Source: Notamacropus eugenii (Eukaryota > Chordata > Mammalia > Diprotodontia > Macropodidae). Taken from it: a stretch of DNA of 64,000 nucleotides. Location: contig NC_092879.1 of assembly GCF_028372415.1 (NCBI RefSeq), forward strand, positions 92,721,741 to 92,785,740. Direction: 5' to 3'. A model generated the notes under the pieces. That model was not told where the DNA came from, did not search any database, and saw only the letters and a program-made list of their open reading frames with translations. The translations under genes were made by a program, and so were the position numbers. Positions 31,335 to 43,046 of the stretch are shown here, in pieces (the stretch's first letter is position 1; each line of letters begins with the position of its first letter).

Positions 31335-31610
31335 TTTGAAAACACTCAGTCCCACATTTATTAAAGGCCTACCTAAGTGGGCAAGGCCCTGTGCTGGAGT
31401 TATTGAAACTAAAATTGTCCTTGTTCACAAAACACTTACACAGTCCTGGAAGAGCAGGAGGACAACATGGACACAGCGACTAGAAGTTTATTTAAAGAAA
31501 GAGAAAGAACAAACAGCTGGGAGGAGGGGCACAGTGTGGGGAAAAGTGAGAATCTGGAATGGCTTCCTGTAGGAGATGGCAGCTGACCTAAGTCTGGAAG
31601 AAAGTTACTG
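31335..31610. repeat. dispersed repeat of the 'tttattaa...' type, family uncertain
   Basis: 'cccacatttattaaaggcct' followed by 'gccctgtgctggagttattg' resembles the segments beginning at 44930 and 52320. Possibly a reversed LINE tail or LTR piece. Confidence 0.4.
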
Positions 31611-31649
31611 CTACTAAGGAGGCAGACGAAGCCCAGCAACACAGATAAC

Positions 31650-31785
31650 AGATTTAGAGCTTGACAGATGAGGAAACTGAGGCCCACACGTACACAGGCA
31701 GTAAGTACATAAGGTGGGATTTGAATCAAGGTCTTCCTGAGTCCAAGCCCAATACCCCATCAACTACAGCATGCTGCCTCTCAAA
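31650..31785 (-). mobile_element. CORE-SINE
   Basis: 'acagatgaggaaactgaggc', 'gtgggatttgaatcaaggtc' and 'tcaactacagcatgctgcct' in reversed order. Confidence 0.7.
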
Positions 31786-32454
31786 AGTAAATGGAGGTGA
31801 TGGGGAATGAATTCATTGCTAAGTTGGGGAACAATGACCAGTCCAGTTTGGCTCAAACGCAGAGGGGAAAGAGTGATGAGAGATAAGGCTGTCAGAAGCC
31901 ATCTGGAGGAGGGGGCTGGGGGTGGGCAGGGAAGAGTCATTTATACAGTACTTGCTGTGTTCTGGGTATTATAGTAAGACCTACAACATGCTGGCTTTCT
32001 TTTCCCTTGCCCTATAGAAGTAGTTTTTATTTCTCACCCCAGTTCCTTCCAGAGGGACCCACCTACCCACCCCAGAAGGAGAAACCAAACCTGCCATTGG
32101 TATCCCTTCCTTCCTGCTGATGCATCCTTTAAGCTCTGCCTCATCACCTCCCCCCCCTTCCCCCAAGCACACTTTCTACCCAAGCCCGAGAAGCCTGGGA
32201 GGCCAAAGAATATCCTGCAGAAGCCCAACCTCTCTCCCTCTCAAGCTAGAGACAAAAGGTCATTTAGCCTCCCCTCATACAGTTCACCTCCCACCATTTT
32301 AAGAAGGGTTTTTCTAAAGAACATGGAGCATTGGGGTAAGCAAATCAAGGTGAAAAATTGAGGTCACTGGCCAAGAGCTTCACTTCTCCCCTCCTTTTCT
32401 CACATCACTCCAATGTCTTCTGCCGCTATCTCCTCCTTTACCGTCTCACAAGAA

Positions 32455-32675
32455 GAGATGGGGAAGAGACATTAAGGACTTCCTATGTGCCACACTGTGC
32501 TCAGCACTTTTTACATGTTACTTCATTTAATTCTCACAACCACCCTTGGAGGTAGGTGCTTTTATCCCCATTTTACAGCTGATGAAACTAAGGCAGACAG
32601 AGGTTAAGTGACATGCCCAGGGCCTTATCGAAGGGCTAAGTATCTGAGGCTGGATTTGAACTCAGGTGCACAAGT
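32455..32675 (-). mobile_element. CORE-SINE (MIR/THER1-like)
   Basis: 'cttcctatgtgccacactgt', 'cttttatccccattttacag' and 'ctggatttgaactcaggtgc', a nearly complete reversed copy. Confidence 0.8.
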
Positions 32676-32889
32676 GATCCCATTCCATCCTGCTTTCTCC
32701 AGCAGATAGTCCTGCTATCATGCCCATTGTCTTCCTCATGTTCAATATCTTCTTCTCTACTGCTGGCAAATATGACCATGTGTCTCCTCCATCGTCAAAA
32801 GACCTCACCTGATCCCTGCGTGCCCAATAGGTGCTTCCACTTTCTCTCCTCTTGTCCTTAACTCTTGACAGTGTGGTCTCTGAGCTCAT

Positions 32890-33725
32890 GGTTCACCTGA
32901 AGCTGCTCCCTGAAGTTCCCAATGCTCTCTGTGATCACCCCATCTAATGGCCTTTTCCAGTCTTCACCCTTTTTGACCTCTCTACATCCTGTGACACTGT
33001 CTTCCCTCTAGGTTTCCATGATTCTCCATCCTAGTTCTCCTATCCATCTGACTGCTCCTTCTCAGCCTCCTCTGCTGGATCTTTATCCATATCACACGTG
33101 CTAGGTGGAGGAATTCCCCCAGGCCTCTGTCCTGGGCCCTCTCCTCTCCTCCTTCTATACTATTTCACTTGGTGATCTCCTAAGCTCTGAGGATTCAGTT
33201 ACTATCTCTCTAGTAATGACTCTCAGATCTGGTCATCCTGCCCTAACCTCCAGACTTGCATCTCTAACTGTCGTTAGACATCTCAAACTGGATGTTTTGT
33301 AGACATCTTAAACTCAGTGTGTCTCAAATGGAACTCATTATCCTTCCTTCCAAACATACCACCTTGCTAACTTTCCCATTACTCTCACAGGCACCCCCCC
33401 CCCCCATTTACCCAGTGACAACCTCAGCGTCACTTTTCCTCACCCCTTATGGCCAATCTGTTGCCAAGCTCCATCGAGTCTATTCTCCTAACAGCTCACC
33501 TATGCCCCTTTCTCTCCTCTAACCTCACCCCACCGAGGGGCAGGCCTCATCACCTCACTCCTGGACCAGTACAATGGCTTGCTGGGGGGTGAGATGTATG
33601 CCTATTTCAAATTTCTCCCCACTCCAATCCACCCTCCCCTCAGCTGTCAAGGCAATCTTCCTAAATACACATCTAACTATGTCCCTCCCTGCAATCAATA
33701 AACTGCAATGGCTCCCTATCACTTC
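32890..33725 (+). mobile_element. L2 LINE 3' half
   Basis: 'tcctgggccctctcctctcc', 'tttcacttggtgatctccta', 'gacatctcaaactggatgtt' and 'aatggctccctatcacttct' appear in L2 order. Interrupted by a C run at about 33393. No intact frame. Confidence 0.75.
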
Positions 33726-34439
33726 TAAGTTACATGACATGAGATGTTAATCAAGTATGGTTTGGTGGAGGGGAAGGGAGGGAGGAGGAGAGGGTGATGA
33801 GATATCACTAGTTGGACTTTTCTGTGCACTGTGTGAAGTCCTTGTTCATGTGCTAAATGTTGGCACAGACTTGCTGGGGGCCAGGGGAGCGTTCCAACAT
33901 ATTCAGTCATGCTAGGAAACTCAATATAGCAGACTATCCTGTCATTTATGTACCTGCTATCATTGAGTAAATATCTTTACTGGTTTTGCTCCTTTATTTT
34001 TTTCAAACATCGTGTACCTAAATTCTCCGTCTGCCTTTTCTGTCAGTCATCTAAATTGTTCTTAGGTCAAGGTGGACTTTGTTCCTCCAGGTAAGAAAGT
34101 ACACAAATGCTACCCCCCTCCCCCAACCCCCAACTTGTGCTATACCTCCTGTGTTACTCTCTTGACTGGGCCTTCCTGTTCCTGATGATTCGGAGATAAT
34201 AAAAAGGTCAACTAGCACATCTCACCATTTTGACTTAAGAAATTTATCAGAAATTACCTCCAGGTCTAAATATACAGTGCAGCATTCAAATCTGTCATCA
34301 GTTACAAGAAACAACAAAGAAACTGTCTATATCCAAACCACTGGAAACTTGGAATTTGAATAAAAAGGGTGAAGCTGATGAATAATTCAGACTGGACAGA
34401 TGTTTGCCCATAGAGAAGCCCAGCAAGGTAATGACTCAT
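33726..34439. other. no recognised feature
   Basis: Intergenic DNA between an L2 copy and the decayed mobile-element coding remnant. The last 200 bases may belong to the same element but I could not align them. Confidence 0.3.
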
Positions 34440-35135
34440 CATTTGAGGAAACCTTTCCCACCTTGGATCTTTATTTCATGACTCGAGCAGACCTAAATGA
34501 CTTTGTTTAGAATCTTGGCCTAGCCAAAAATCAAGCTGAACTTTTAGTATTGAGACTCAAAGGAAGGAATCTCATGTAACAGGGAATAGAATACATTTGA
34601 AACAAAAACTTCTCAAACCACCTTCAGTATGTAAAACAGCCTTGGTGAATATGTGAGAATCTCAAAGAAATCTCTTTTACTCGGATTGCAACTTGGTTAC
34701 AGCAAATACAACTGCTTTATTTGTAAACAGGGAAGAACAGTCAAAGAAAACATTAAACAATACTGGCCTTAAAGGAAAGAATTTCAAGGAAAAAACCATG
34801 GCAAGCCAACAATTCGAAGAAGAAAAGTTTTCTTACCACCGCTGCACATTATAAACTTGGTTTAATGAAAAATTTTGTGAAGACAATAGACTGAAAAAAT
34901 GCAGGTTTTCTTTATCTGAAAAATAAATTTCCAAGAATCAATCAATTGAAATCAAAGAATGGATGTTTGGGGCTTCTCAAATAAGGGAAATGGTCAAAGA
35001 TGCCCATTCTGAAACAGTTAAATTAAGTTGAAGGGGCTGCATGGAGGTAACTAATGACTAAACACTTTTGGGGGAATCTAAAAGCAGAAACGAATGCCCA
35101 AAAGTCAATGATCTTCTCAAAGCCTATAAAGTATA
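34440..35135 (+). pseudogene. decayed coding remnant of an unnamed mobile-element protein
   Basis: No long open frame survives, but short blocks in shifting plus-strand frames occur in one consistent order: MTRADLNDFV (about 34477), AKNQAELLVLRLKGRNL (34520), QYVKQPW and ICENLK with a stop between (34627-34670), LGLQLGYSKYNCFICK (34680-34728), VFLPPLHI (34830), KLGLMKNFVKTID (34855), KFPRINQ (34927), FGASQIREMVKDA (34972) and KVNDLLKAYK (35102). From memory, the same series occurs in a multi-copy uncharacterised protein of fishes and invertebrates that behaves like a transposon gene. At least four frameshifts, several stops and a large internal deletion show it is dead and old. The family name is not known to me. 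Confidence 0.55.
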
Positions 35136-35579
35136 AATTTAGGGGCTATGATATATTACTCAAGATTTATTTTTAAATTAACATTTGGAATATTTCCCAG
35201 AAAACTAAGTGCTATCAGTGGAATGCTTCTATCTAAGTAGCTCCAGAATGGAAAACCCAGGGTAGGGAAGGTGGAGATCAAGCTGGCTGTCTACTGTGGG
35301 AAGCTGAAAAGGGATGTTGTACAGGTGAAACAGAACAGAAAATCATCAATAGTTAAAATTTAGGTGAGTTGAACAATCTCAAATTTTGTTTAGAAAAAAA
35401 TCAAATATAAAATGATTTCTGTGACAACAGTGGTTGAAAGACAAAACTTAAAACAGTATGTGTAATCAGCATTAAAAACCCCATTAGGTTCACCTGCTTT
35501 TATGGGTGTAAGAGGGGAAAAAAAGCTGAGTTTTATTGTTTAGTGTTATTTTTGCCAATAGTTTGCATTTATAGAGTGC

Positions 35580-35935
35580 TTTGGGGCTTAAAAAGAGCTT
35601 TTACCCCTGATGCGTGTGATGTGGTATCCTTAGAGCTGTTTTAATTTGTATTGCTTTGATTTGAAAGAATTTTTCTTCAAGCAATTATTAACAATTTCTG
35701 TTTCTTTTTTTGAAAAATTATCTATTTGTATCCTTTGACAATTTTTCCACTGTAGACTGGGTAATTACCTCTATTTATGAATTTTTAATAACTCCTTCTA
35801 TACTTTGGATGTCAAGTCTTTATCATTTATATCTAAAATAAGTATTTCTTCCAATCTCTTTCCCTTTTTATTTTATAGTTTTCCCTTGTAAAGGAATGTT
35901 TAATTTGAATACATTCAAACACAACTTAACTCCTA
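35580..35935 (-). mobile_element. LINE-1 fragment, reversed
   Basis: T-rich text such as 'attgctttgatttgaaagaa', 'atttgtatcctttgacaatt' and 'ggatgtcaagtctttatc' follows reversed L1 ORF2 sequence. Confidence 0.5.
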
Positions 35936-35999
35936 TGTCCCTAATAATTCCTTTAATTTATTGAATATAAACAAACAGAACAGAACAAATGAAAGATGC

Positions 36000-38050
36000 T
36001 GTGGTAAACCTGAAAAGACATGGCAACTGGTTGTAAATGGGAAGTGGAGAGGGCAAGAGCCGAGGATGACAAACAAGTTGGGAATGTGGGTGACAAGAAG
36101 AATGGTAAAGAGGGGGTAGAACTGGGGAAGAAACTAAGAAACTGAATTTTGGCCATGATGAATCTGAGTTAACCAATGGGACATCTGAGCTGGAGATCAC
36201 CAGCAGGGAGGCGGTGTGGTGGGACTGCTGTTCTGGATCAAGGCTGGGGGTGCAGAGACAGACTTGGGGGCCACCCTCAGAGAGAAAGTGACTGAACCCA
36301 CAGGACCGACGAGACCACTTGAGGACTGAAAGTACAGAACGAAGAGGATCTCGAAGAACATTATGGTAAGTGGACAGAAGGCAGAAGACACAAAGGACCC
36401 ATCTTCTGAGTAGTGCCACAGAAGCCAAGGGAGAAAAAGAGAATCCAGAAGGGGTGGTTGACCAAATGCAATCCTACAGAGAGGTCAAGGAGAAGGAGGA
36501 ATGAGAGAAAGTTGATGGACTTAGCAGCTATGTGATGACTTGAAACTTCACTGGAAATAGTTTCAGGCCATTGGTACAGAGGGTCATCAGATTACAGGCG
36601 ACAGAGTGGAAGGTGAAAGTGGAAAAAATCCCAGATACAATGAGTTTAGGTGACTCCTTATAAATATCTGTCTGTGAAAGGCAGGAAAGATATTGGATGG
36701 TAAATTGTGGGGATGGCAGTGAAAGGTTTTTAAGGATGGTGGAGACATGGAAATGTTTATCAGTGGTATGGAAGAGGCCAGTGGATGACGAGAGAATGAA
36801 GATAAGAGGTGGAAGAGAATAATCAAAAGGGAAAGTTCGGGGAAGGCAGTGAAGACAAGAACACGAGGATTGGCACTGATAAAAAAAGAGGGCATTCTGT
36901 CTCAGAAACTGAAGAGAAGTAGATTATGGAAAGCTGACAGAGATAGGGTGTGAGGCACAGAGTAGAGGAGACGAAGGTCTTGATGGATGGCATTTATTTT
37001 CAATTGAGATGCTCTGCTGAAGGAGAACTGTGGTGTAAAGGGACTGGAGGAGGGTTTAGAGGAGTTACTGGGGGCACCATGACAGCTAATTACAGAAAAA
37101 TAGCAGGACTGCCCCAAACATCATTGTTAACTCCTAGTGACCCTCCCTCCCCCGAAAAAGACCCCCCCCAAAACCCTGTCCACAAATAAGTAAACTATCT
37201 GTGGTTTTCCTGAGTAGCGACCAGGATTCTGTGAGGAGCAGAGGAGGATGGTAAGGGGATCCTGGGGCAAGGTGGCTGTTGTAAAACATGAGGCACCACA
37301 GAATAAGAGGGAAAGGGATTCAAAGGTACATGGCAGCATACCGTTCAACTGGTTAAGACTGATAACAGATGAATAAAGGGAAGTTTAGGAATAAGGCAGC
37401 AGAGTAGGAAGGCTATAATTAAAAGATTTCAAAAGGAATGGGTGGGTGGTAAGATCTAGAATCTAGACAATCTAGATCATCCTGGCGGAGGTTTGAAAAA
37501 AAAGATTATGGGGCTTGAGGAAACTGGTGGACTGAGAAGCCAAGAGTAAGGAACAGGGAATGGGAAGGAGATAAAGACTGTGAACCACGTACTTAACTCC
37601 TCAGAAGAGGGAGAAAGAACATACCAGAGGCCAACAGAGCACTATGTTAAGGATCTAGACCAGGTGATAGAAAGAGATGGAGTAATCCTCTATGAAGGAG
37701 AAAGAAGTTCCTGAGTAATAGCAGCATAGAGATAGCTTGGGAATAGCAGCCGCTGCCTTCTCCTCCTCCTCCCCCTGGTCCTGTGCGAGAGTGTGTAAGG
37801 GGAGACCCCGTTGCTAGAGAGGGTATAGCAAGGGAAACAACCACTCCCAGAGGATCCGCATTTCCATCAATGGCAGAAAATGGAAAAAATGAAAGTGTGA
37901 GATGGAGAGATCAAGAAAGTATTGGAGTTTTTATAAAAAAGGAGGGCTCCAAAAGGCAGGATGAAATAAGAAGACCAAGGAGGGTATGGGGCAGTTGAGG
38001 GCTAGGGCTCAGGTTGATAAGGCTGAAAAGATAGGAGAACCTAGCAAGGG
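36000..38050. repeat. old purine-rich dispersed repeat, copy 2 (longest)
   Basis: Two kilobases of A/G-rich noncoding sequence with phrases ('gagaggtcaaggagaaggag', 'gcagtgaaaggtttttaagg', 'ttggcactgataaa') paralleling 53620-54670. Many short minus-strand Ser/Leu/Pro frames here are composition artefacts. Family unknown to me. Confidence 0.4.
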
Positions 38051-38589
38051 GATGAGGTTTTCATGGCAGTTGACAGCAATTTGGCAACATAGAAAAAGAG
38101 AAGTAGGACTTGGGAGTTTGTCTGACACAGAACCAGTTGAATGAAGTGCCCAAACTCCAAGGTCTTGTGATGGCTGACCAGGGCATCAGTTTGGGGTCAG
38201 GGATGGCAGCTTTCCCAGCTGGTCACACCAAATGCTAGGGAAGGTGGGCTGTAGGCCTCAGGTTCTGTCTAGACATCTAGGTCAAGAAACGTATAGCATT
38301 TAGGCCTCCCAGGCTAGAGTTAACTCATGGTGGGTCTTGGCCCCACAGCTTCATTATCCTAAGATGGTGGAAGATAAATCCCACCCAACATTTAGTACCA
38401 ATGTGAGTGCCTGTAAGCACAGATACTCTAGTACCTTTAAAGATCAGGATGGCTGCTAGAAAAATTGCTCAGGATTTCAAAAAAAAAAAAAAAGTAGACT
38501 TACCTCTATTGCTTCTTGTCTCCTGAGCCTGGGGATTTTGGATGGTCCTGGCTCCTCCTCTTCAGAGGCAATTTACTGCCTTGGGCTTC
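38051..38589. other. no recognised feature
   Basis: Intergenic DNA; an A15-like run at 38478-38494 is the only low-complexity item. Confidence 0.3.
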
Positions 38590-38800
38590 CTGAAGATCAC
38601 AGGATTACAGATTTAGAGTTGGAAGGAACTTTAGAGATCATGTAGTTCAACCCTTTCATTTAACAGATATGGAACCTGAGACCCAAAGAGATTAAGCAAC
38701 TTGTCCAAGGCAATAAGTGGCAAAGGAGGGACTCAATTCAGGCCCTTGTGACTCCAAATCCAGTCCTTTGTCCACTGTACCACCTTGCTTCTCAATTTAT
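38590..38800 (-). mobile_element. CORE-SINE with flanking 'ggaaggaactttagagatca' head
   Basis: 'gagttggaaggaactttaga', 'gagacccaaagagattaagc' and 'cttgtccaaggcaataagtg' identify a reversed SINE like that at 3390-3570. Confidence 0.7.
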
Positions 38801-39204
38801 ACAATGCTTTAAATTATTAAAAGTACTTTACATGCAGTATCTTATTGGATTACTATTTCACATCCCATGATTGATCTCTTTTTGGCCCTTGAGATCAAAC
38901 TGCCAGATTCCTGTGGATCACAAATCCTGGCTATGATGAAGTTGAGAAATATGGCACCTTTTACATCTTTGCTGCTACAGAAAAGTTGCCACTAAGAAAT
39001 TTAACTTTCTTTTTAAAAAAAAAGTTGGCATGTATTTCTAATCAGGTATAGTCAGGAATGCAATCTGGAAGTCAAGCTCTACAGAAGTGAAGGCTGGAAG
39101 ACAACTGAGAGTCTGAGTAGGTTGTCAGGAGATGAACTAGGTAGGGTGGGTCTTAGCTTAGAGGTTGTTTTAAAAATATATTTCCATAGTGTTTAGGCAC
39201 TGCA

Positions 39205-39330
39205 CGGTTAAATAAGAGCTAACATTTATATAGCCCAATGTGCCTTGATCCTCGCAACAACCCTGTGAGATAGTTGCTATTATCACCTCCATTTTAGAGA
39301 TGAGGAAACTGAGGCAAAAAGTTGTCTCTA
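39205..39330 (-). mobile_element. CORE-SINE fragment
   Basis: 'taagagctaacatttatata', 'cctcgcaacaaccctgtgag' and 'gatgaggaaactgaggcaaa'. Confidence 0.75.
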
Positions 39331-40004
39331 AGGCCAAGACCAGACTCTTGAGTTGGACTGTTTATCCATTTCTGAGACTCTGGTGGCAGCAAACAACAGC
39401 AGATGGCAACTGGGACCTTGGACTAAAATCACTCAGCGCCAGGTCCTTAGTCACATTCCCAGATTCCAAGGAATGAGACATCCCCATAAAACACAGCACC
39501 CTTCTCTCAATTTCATAGTCCTTTCCAGTACAGGCCTTCCAGCACTTTAATTACTCAGAATTTCTAACAGACTTAGTTGAGATCTTATAGAGATTCTGGA
39601 TCCCCTCTGAGTGCAGACCCCCTGTTGCTTCTAGCTCCCTAAGGCCCTGCATCTTTTAATGAGGTGAGTCCTGCTGGGCAAAGTCCACCTACTGCTTATC
39701 ACTTCTCAACTGCATAACTGTGCTGCCCTGTCAGCAGGCAAGTCTCCAAGAATGGGGAAAGTAGCACACATTTCACTGACCCTATAGAGAGTCTAGCACA
39801 AAATCAAGTGCAGGTACACAGCTTGTATTCTTTGTTATGATTAAAGAAATAGCCCATTTCTGGTTTCCACATGGTAAACAGCAATTTGTGTTTACAGAAT
39901 GAACTGAGCCACTCTCCTTTCTAAAGCTGAAATGAGGCCTAGAGCAGAGGGAAGATGGATGCTGGAGGAGGAAATAGAAAGCAAAACTTTGGCTTCAGTT
40001 TTTT
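39331..40004. other. no recognised feature
   Basis: Intergenic DNA; nothing identified. Confidence 0.3.
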
Positions 40005-40770
40005 CTTTAAGTTTTATTGATGCCTTTTCTTTTTACACCAGTCACTTCACAATAGACCACACCCCCCCCATGACACAAAAGAACAATTATGCAATTCCAA
40101 CACAACCCACATCTGAGAGAGTATACAGCATGCCATATCAGTAGTCCTCAGTTTCTTTATGGAAAATAATGTTTCATCATCTGTGCTTTGGGAACAAGCT
40201 TAGCCTTTTCATCAGAGTTCAGTTGGTTTTTAGTGTTTTTTGAAAAACTGTATTATTGTCTACCTCAGTTCACGAGTCCTGCAAAGTTCTTTGAATTCCT
40301 CAGGCACTAGCATTCCATTCCTACCAGCTTGATCGGCTACTCCCTAATCTCTGGGCATCCATTTTGTTTTGTTTTGCTTTTTTTGCTACTATAAATGTTA
40401 TTACTATTTTGGTATACATGGGAACTCTGGCATTGACTTCCTTGGGTCATACGCCCAACAGTGGCATAGTTGGGTGAGAACATTTTTTCACACCTAATTC
40501 CAAATTGTTTTCTACTATCACTGAACCAATCTATATCTCCCACAATGTTTTAATATGTGTCTGGCTTCTAGTAGCCCTTCCCATATTGACTTTTTCACTC
40601 TTTTAACCATCTTTGCTACTTTGATAGATATGGGGTGAAACATCAGAATTCCTTTCTCTTATCATTAAGTGATTCTGAATGTTTTTTTCATGTAGTTTTT
40701 TGATAATTTGCGAGTATTCTTTTGAAAGCTGTTTGTCCATATCCTTTGAGTACTTTGGTCAGAAAGGGCA
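40005..40770 (-). mobile_element. LINE-1 3' end, reversed
   Basis: Starts with 'aagttttattgatgcctttt' (reversed tail with AATAAA) and continues 'aattccaaattgttttctac', 'gatatggggtgaaacatcag' and 'tttgtccatatcctttgagt', the reversed L1 3' UTR and ORF2 end. Could supply a poly(A) signal for minus-strand transcripts. Confidence 0.65.
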
Positions 40771-43046
40771 TCACCTGCAGAAAGGGCTTTGCCTTGCTCA
40801 CAGCGATTTCAGTGTTACACTTTCTCTTCCCTTAAAGAAGACTGAACCAGTCTGACCCTACCTGACCCCTGAAAGTGGATGGTATGCACTGAGACAATAA
40901 GGCAGTGACTGGGTTACAACACTTTGACCTTAATGAACTTCCCTAGGATGATCTCTCCATGGGGATACTAGTCTTTTAGTTGGCATCAGTCACTATCTAC
41001 TCCAAACCTGCCATGAAGGCCTATAGATTGAAAGAGATGATGAGAGGCAGCGGCAGCAGACCATGTAACTCCTGCTCTCTGATCACCAGAAGGATCCTCA
41101 AGTGCCCATACCCCAAAAGGATATGAGGAAGAAGAATGCTACTATGGGATTTAGTTAGGACTTCCTAATTTTTCCTGGATTTGAAGATCTCAGTAACCAA
41201 AATAAGACTCTGGTCAGGTCTTATATTTGAAACAGGTCCAAAAGTATTCTAGCCCTATTCTCAGAAGCAAAAGGCTAAGCTACCTAACTCGGTACTGCAC
41301 ATAAATTTCTCTGTTCCAGAAAATCGAAGAATATTCTTTACAGGGGAGCTCTCTGGAGCCTTTGGAGAGCAAAGGCAGCCCATGAGTCTCCCTGTGTTGT
41401 CTCCTATTGGCACTTCAGCCATGCAACAATGAAAAGGACACCTGACCTTGGTACAAGGAGTATATCCTCTAAAGTTAAAGACAAAAAAACACACATATCA
41501 CTTAGGTACAAATGAATTCTTCTCCTTCCAAAACTTTACAAGGTTTCCACTTCTGACAAGACAAAAGCAGGGACTACGAGGAGTACAGAGCTATACTAAC
41601 AAGGAGGGGTGCTGGACAGTGTGACAGAGCAAATGAGAAACCATCCTTGGGGAGGCGAGCCTGGTCGACAAGAATGATGGGCAGCCTCCATGTAAAATCT
41701 GCTTCCTTTCATTCAGCCAGGACATCCATGAAGGCTGTTCTCCAATATCACATCATGATGTAGAGAAGTTTCTAGGTTCCTGACAGCTGTGCTAGGTGGT
41801 CCTATGCCAAGCTGGAAAAGCTTCTGGTGATGGTAGGTTCTAGTCTGCATGTTCAGGATCCAAGGACCAGCTTCCCTGCTGCCCTACACCCATGGGAGCC
41901 TGAGAAATTCTTTTTCTGAGGTCTGTTTAAGAATCAGGCCCAATCCCTCTCAAGATGTTCTGTGACAGTAGTAGAACTGGAACTGCCTTTTAAAATCCCT
42001 TTTCTATCTACTCCCCAAATCCCCAATCTTGTCTGATTAATTTGAGGAGTGCCTGGTCCATGAGGAGATCATCAGAAGAGCTCTTTCCTTTTTCTACTGA
42101 GGCTCCAATCTAATTGGAAGGTTTCCTCTTTCTGTGCCTGAAAAGCTTCCAGTAGGAAATATTCTTTCTCTTCCTGGGACAACCCCTACTAAAAGAATGG
42201 GGTCCCGTTCTTCAGCACAAGATTTCCAAAACCATTTGAAAAACCACTAGTTGAGAAATTTTCAACAAAGTACAAACAGATAGTGGCATACCTTCAAACC
42301 CAGGTGGGGATGGGGAGGAACGGCAGAAGTCACACTTTTCCTCTGCTGGAGGTGGTTTTGTTCTGTAGGCTCAACCAAAGGACAACAGCTCCTTATTGGC
42401 CTTCTGACCCACAGAAGCCAAGATAAACCCACTGCCCCTTAGGTGCTGTGCCTCAATGATACCAAGTCATAGGCTTTCTAAAAGCTACCAGGTCAGTGGT
42501 GTTAGCAGGCAAAAATTGCTGCAAATTCATCACTGCTCTTTCCTGAGCTGGCACCCAGCACAATGTACATGACTTACCCTCCTTTATATCGGAGAGAACA
42601 AAAACAGATGCAAACATCTACAGAGCCTCCCGGCTCAAATCTCTTTGGCCAATATGGCTGAGTCCTCTGATGATCCCACAGAGCAACAGAAAGCTGAGCA
42701 GTTCTAAAAGTAAGAGGTCAAAGCCAGTGGCAAAGCAGGGACTGCATGACCAGGCAAATGTGTGGCTAGCCCACTCATTGCAGGAGTTCACTGCAAGCCA
42801 GGGCCTGGCACCTAGCATCTTCTACTTATCAGTGCTGAGGTTTCCAGGAAAGCAAAAGGGTGACGGGGTGACGCAAAAACAGAAACAGGATGAATTTGAC
42901 AGGCAACAGAAACATGGTGAGATGTGAATGCAGTCACATTTCCACTTTCACATCATGTTATCCTCAACCCAGAGGACACACCCAAAGTTTGCATGCATGA
43001 TGCTTGCCAGGATGAAGATTACGGAGAACTAACAGCCAAGCTGCCC
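40771..43046 (-). other. TAF7L 3' UTR and/or intergenic DNA, end not resolved
   Basis: This 2.3 kb stretch below the TAF7L stop has no interspersed repeat that I recognise, so part of it is probably the TAF7L 3' UTR. No AATAAA or ATTAAA was found on the minus strand near the stop. The first clear minus-strand AATAAA is at 40012-40017, at the edge of a reversed L1 fragment. Confidence 0.35.

Noticed and set aside
35953-37117. Several minus-strand Ser/Leu/Pro-rich open frames
   Set aside because: They lie in a purine-rich repeat whose reverse strand is pyrimidine-rich, which gives open frames by composition.
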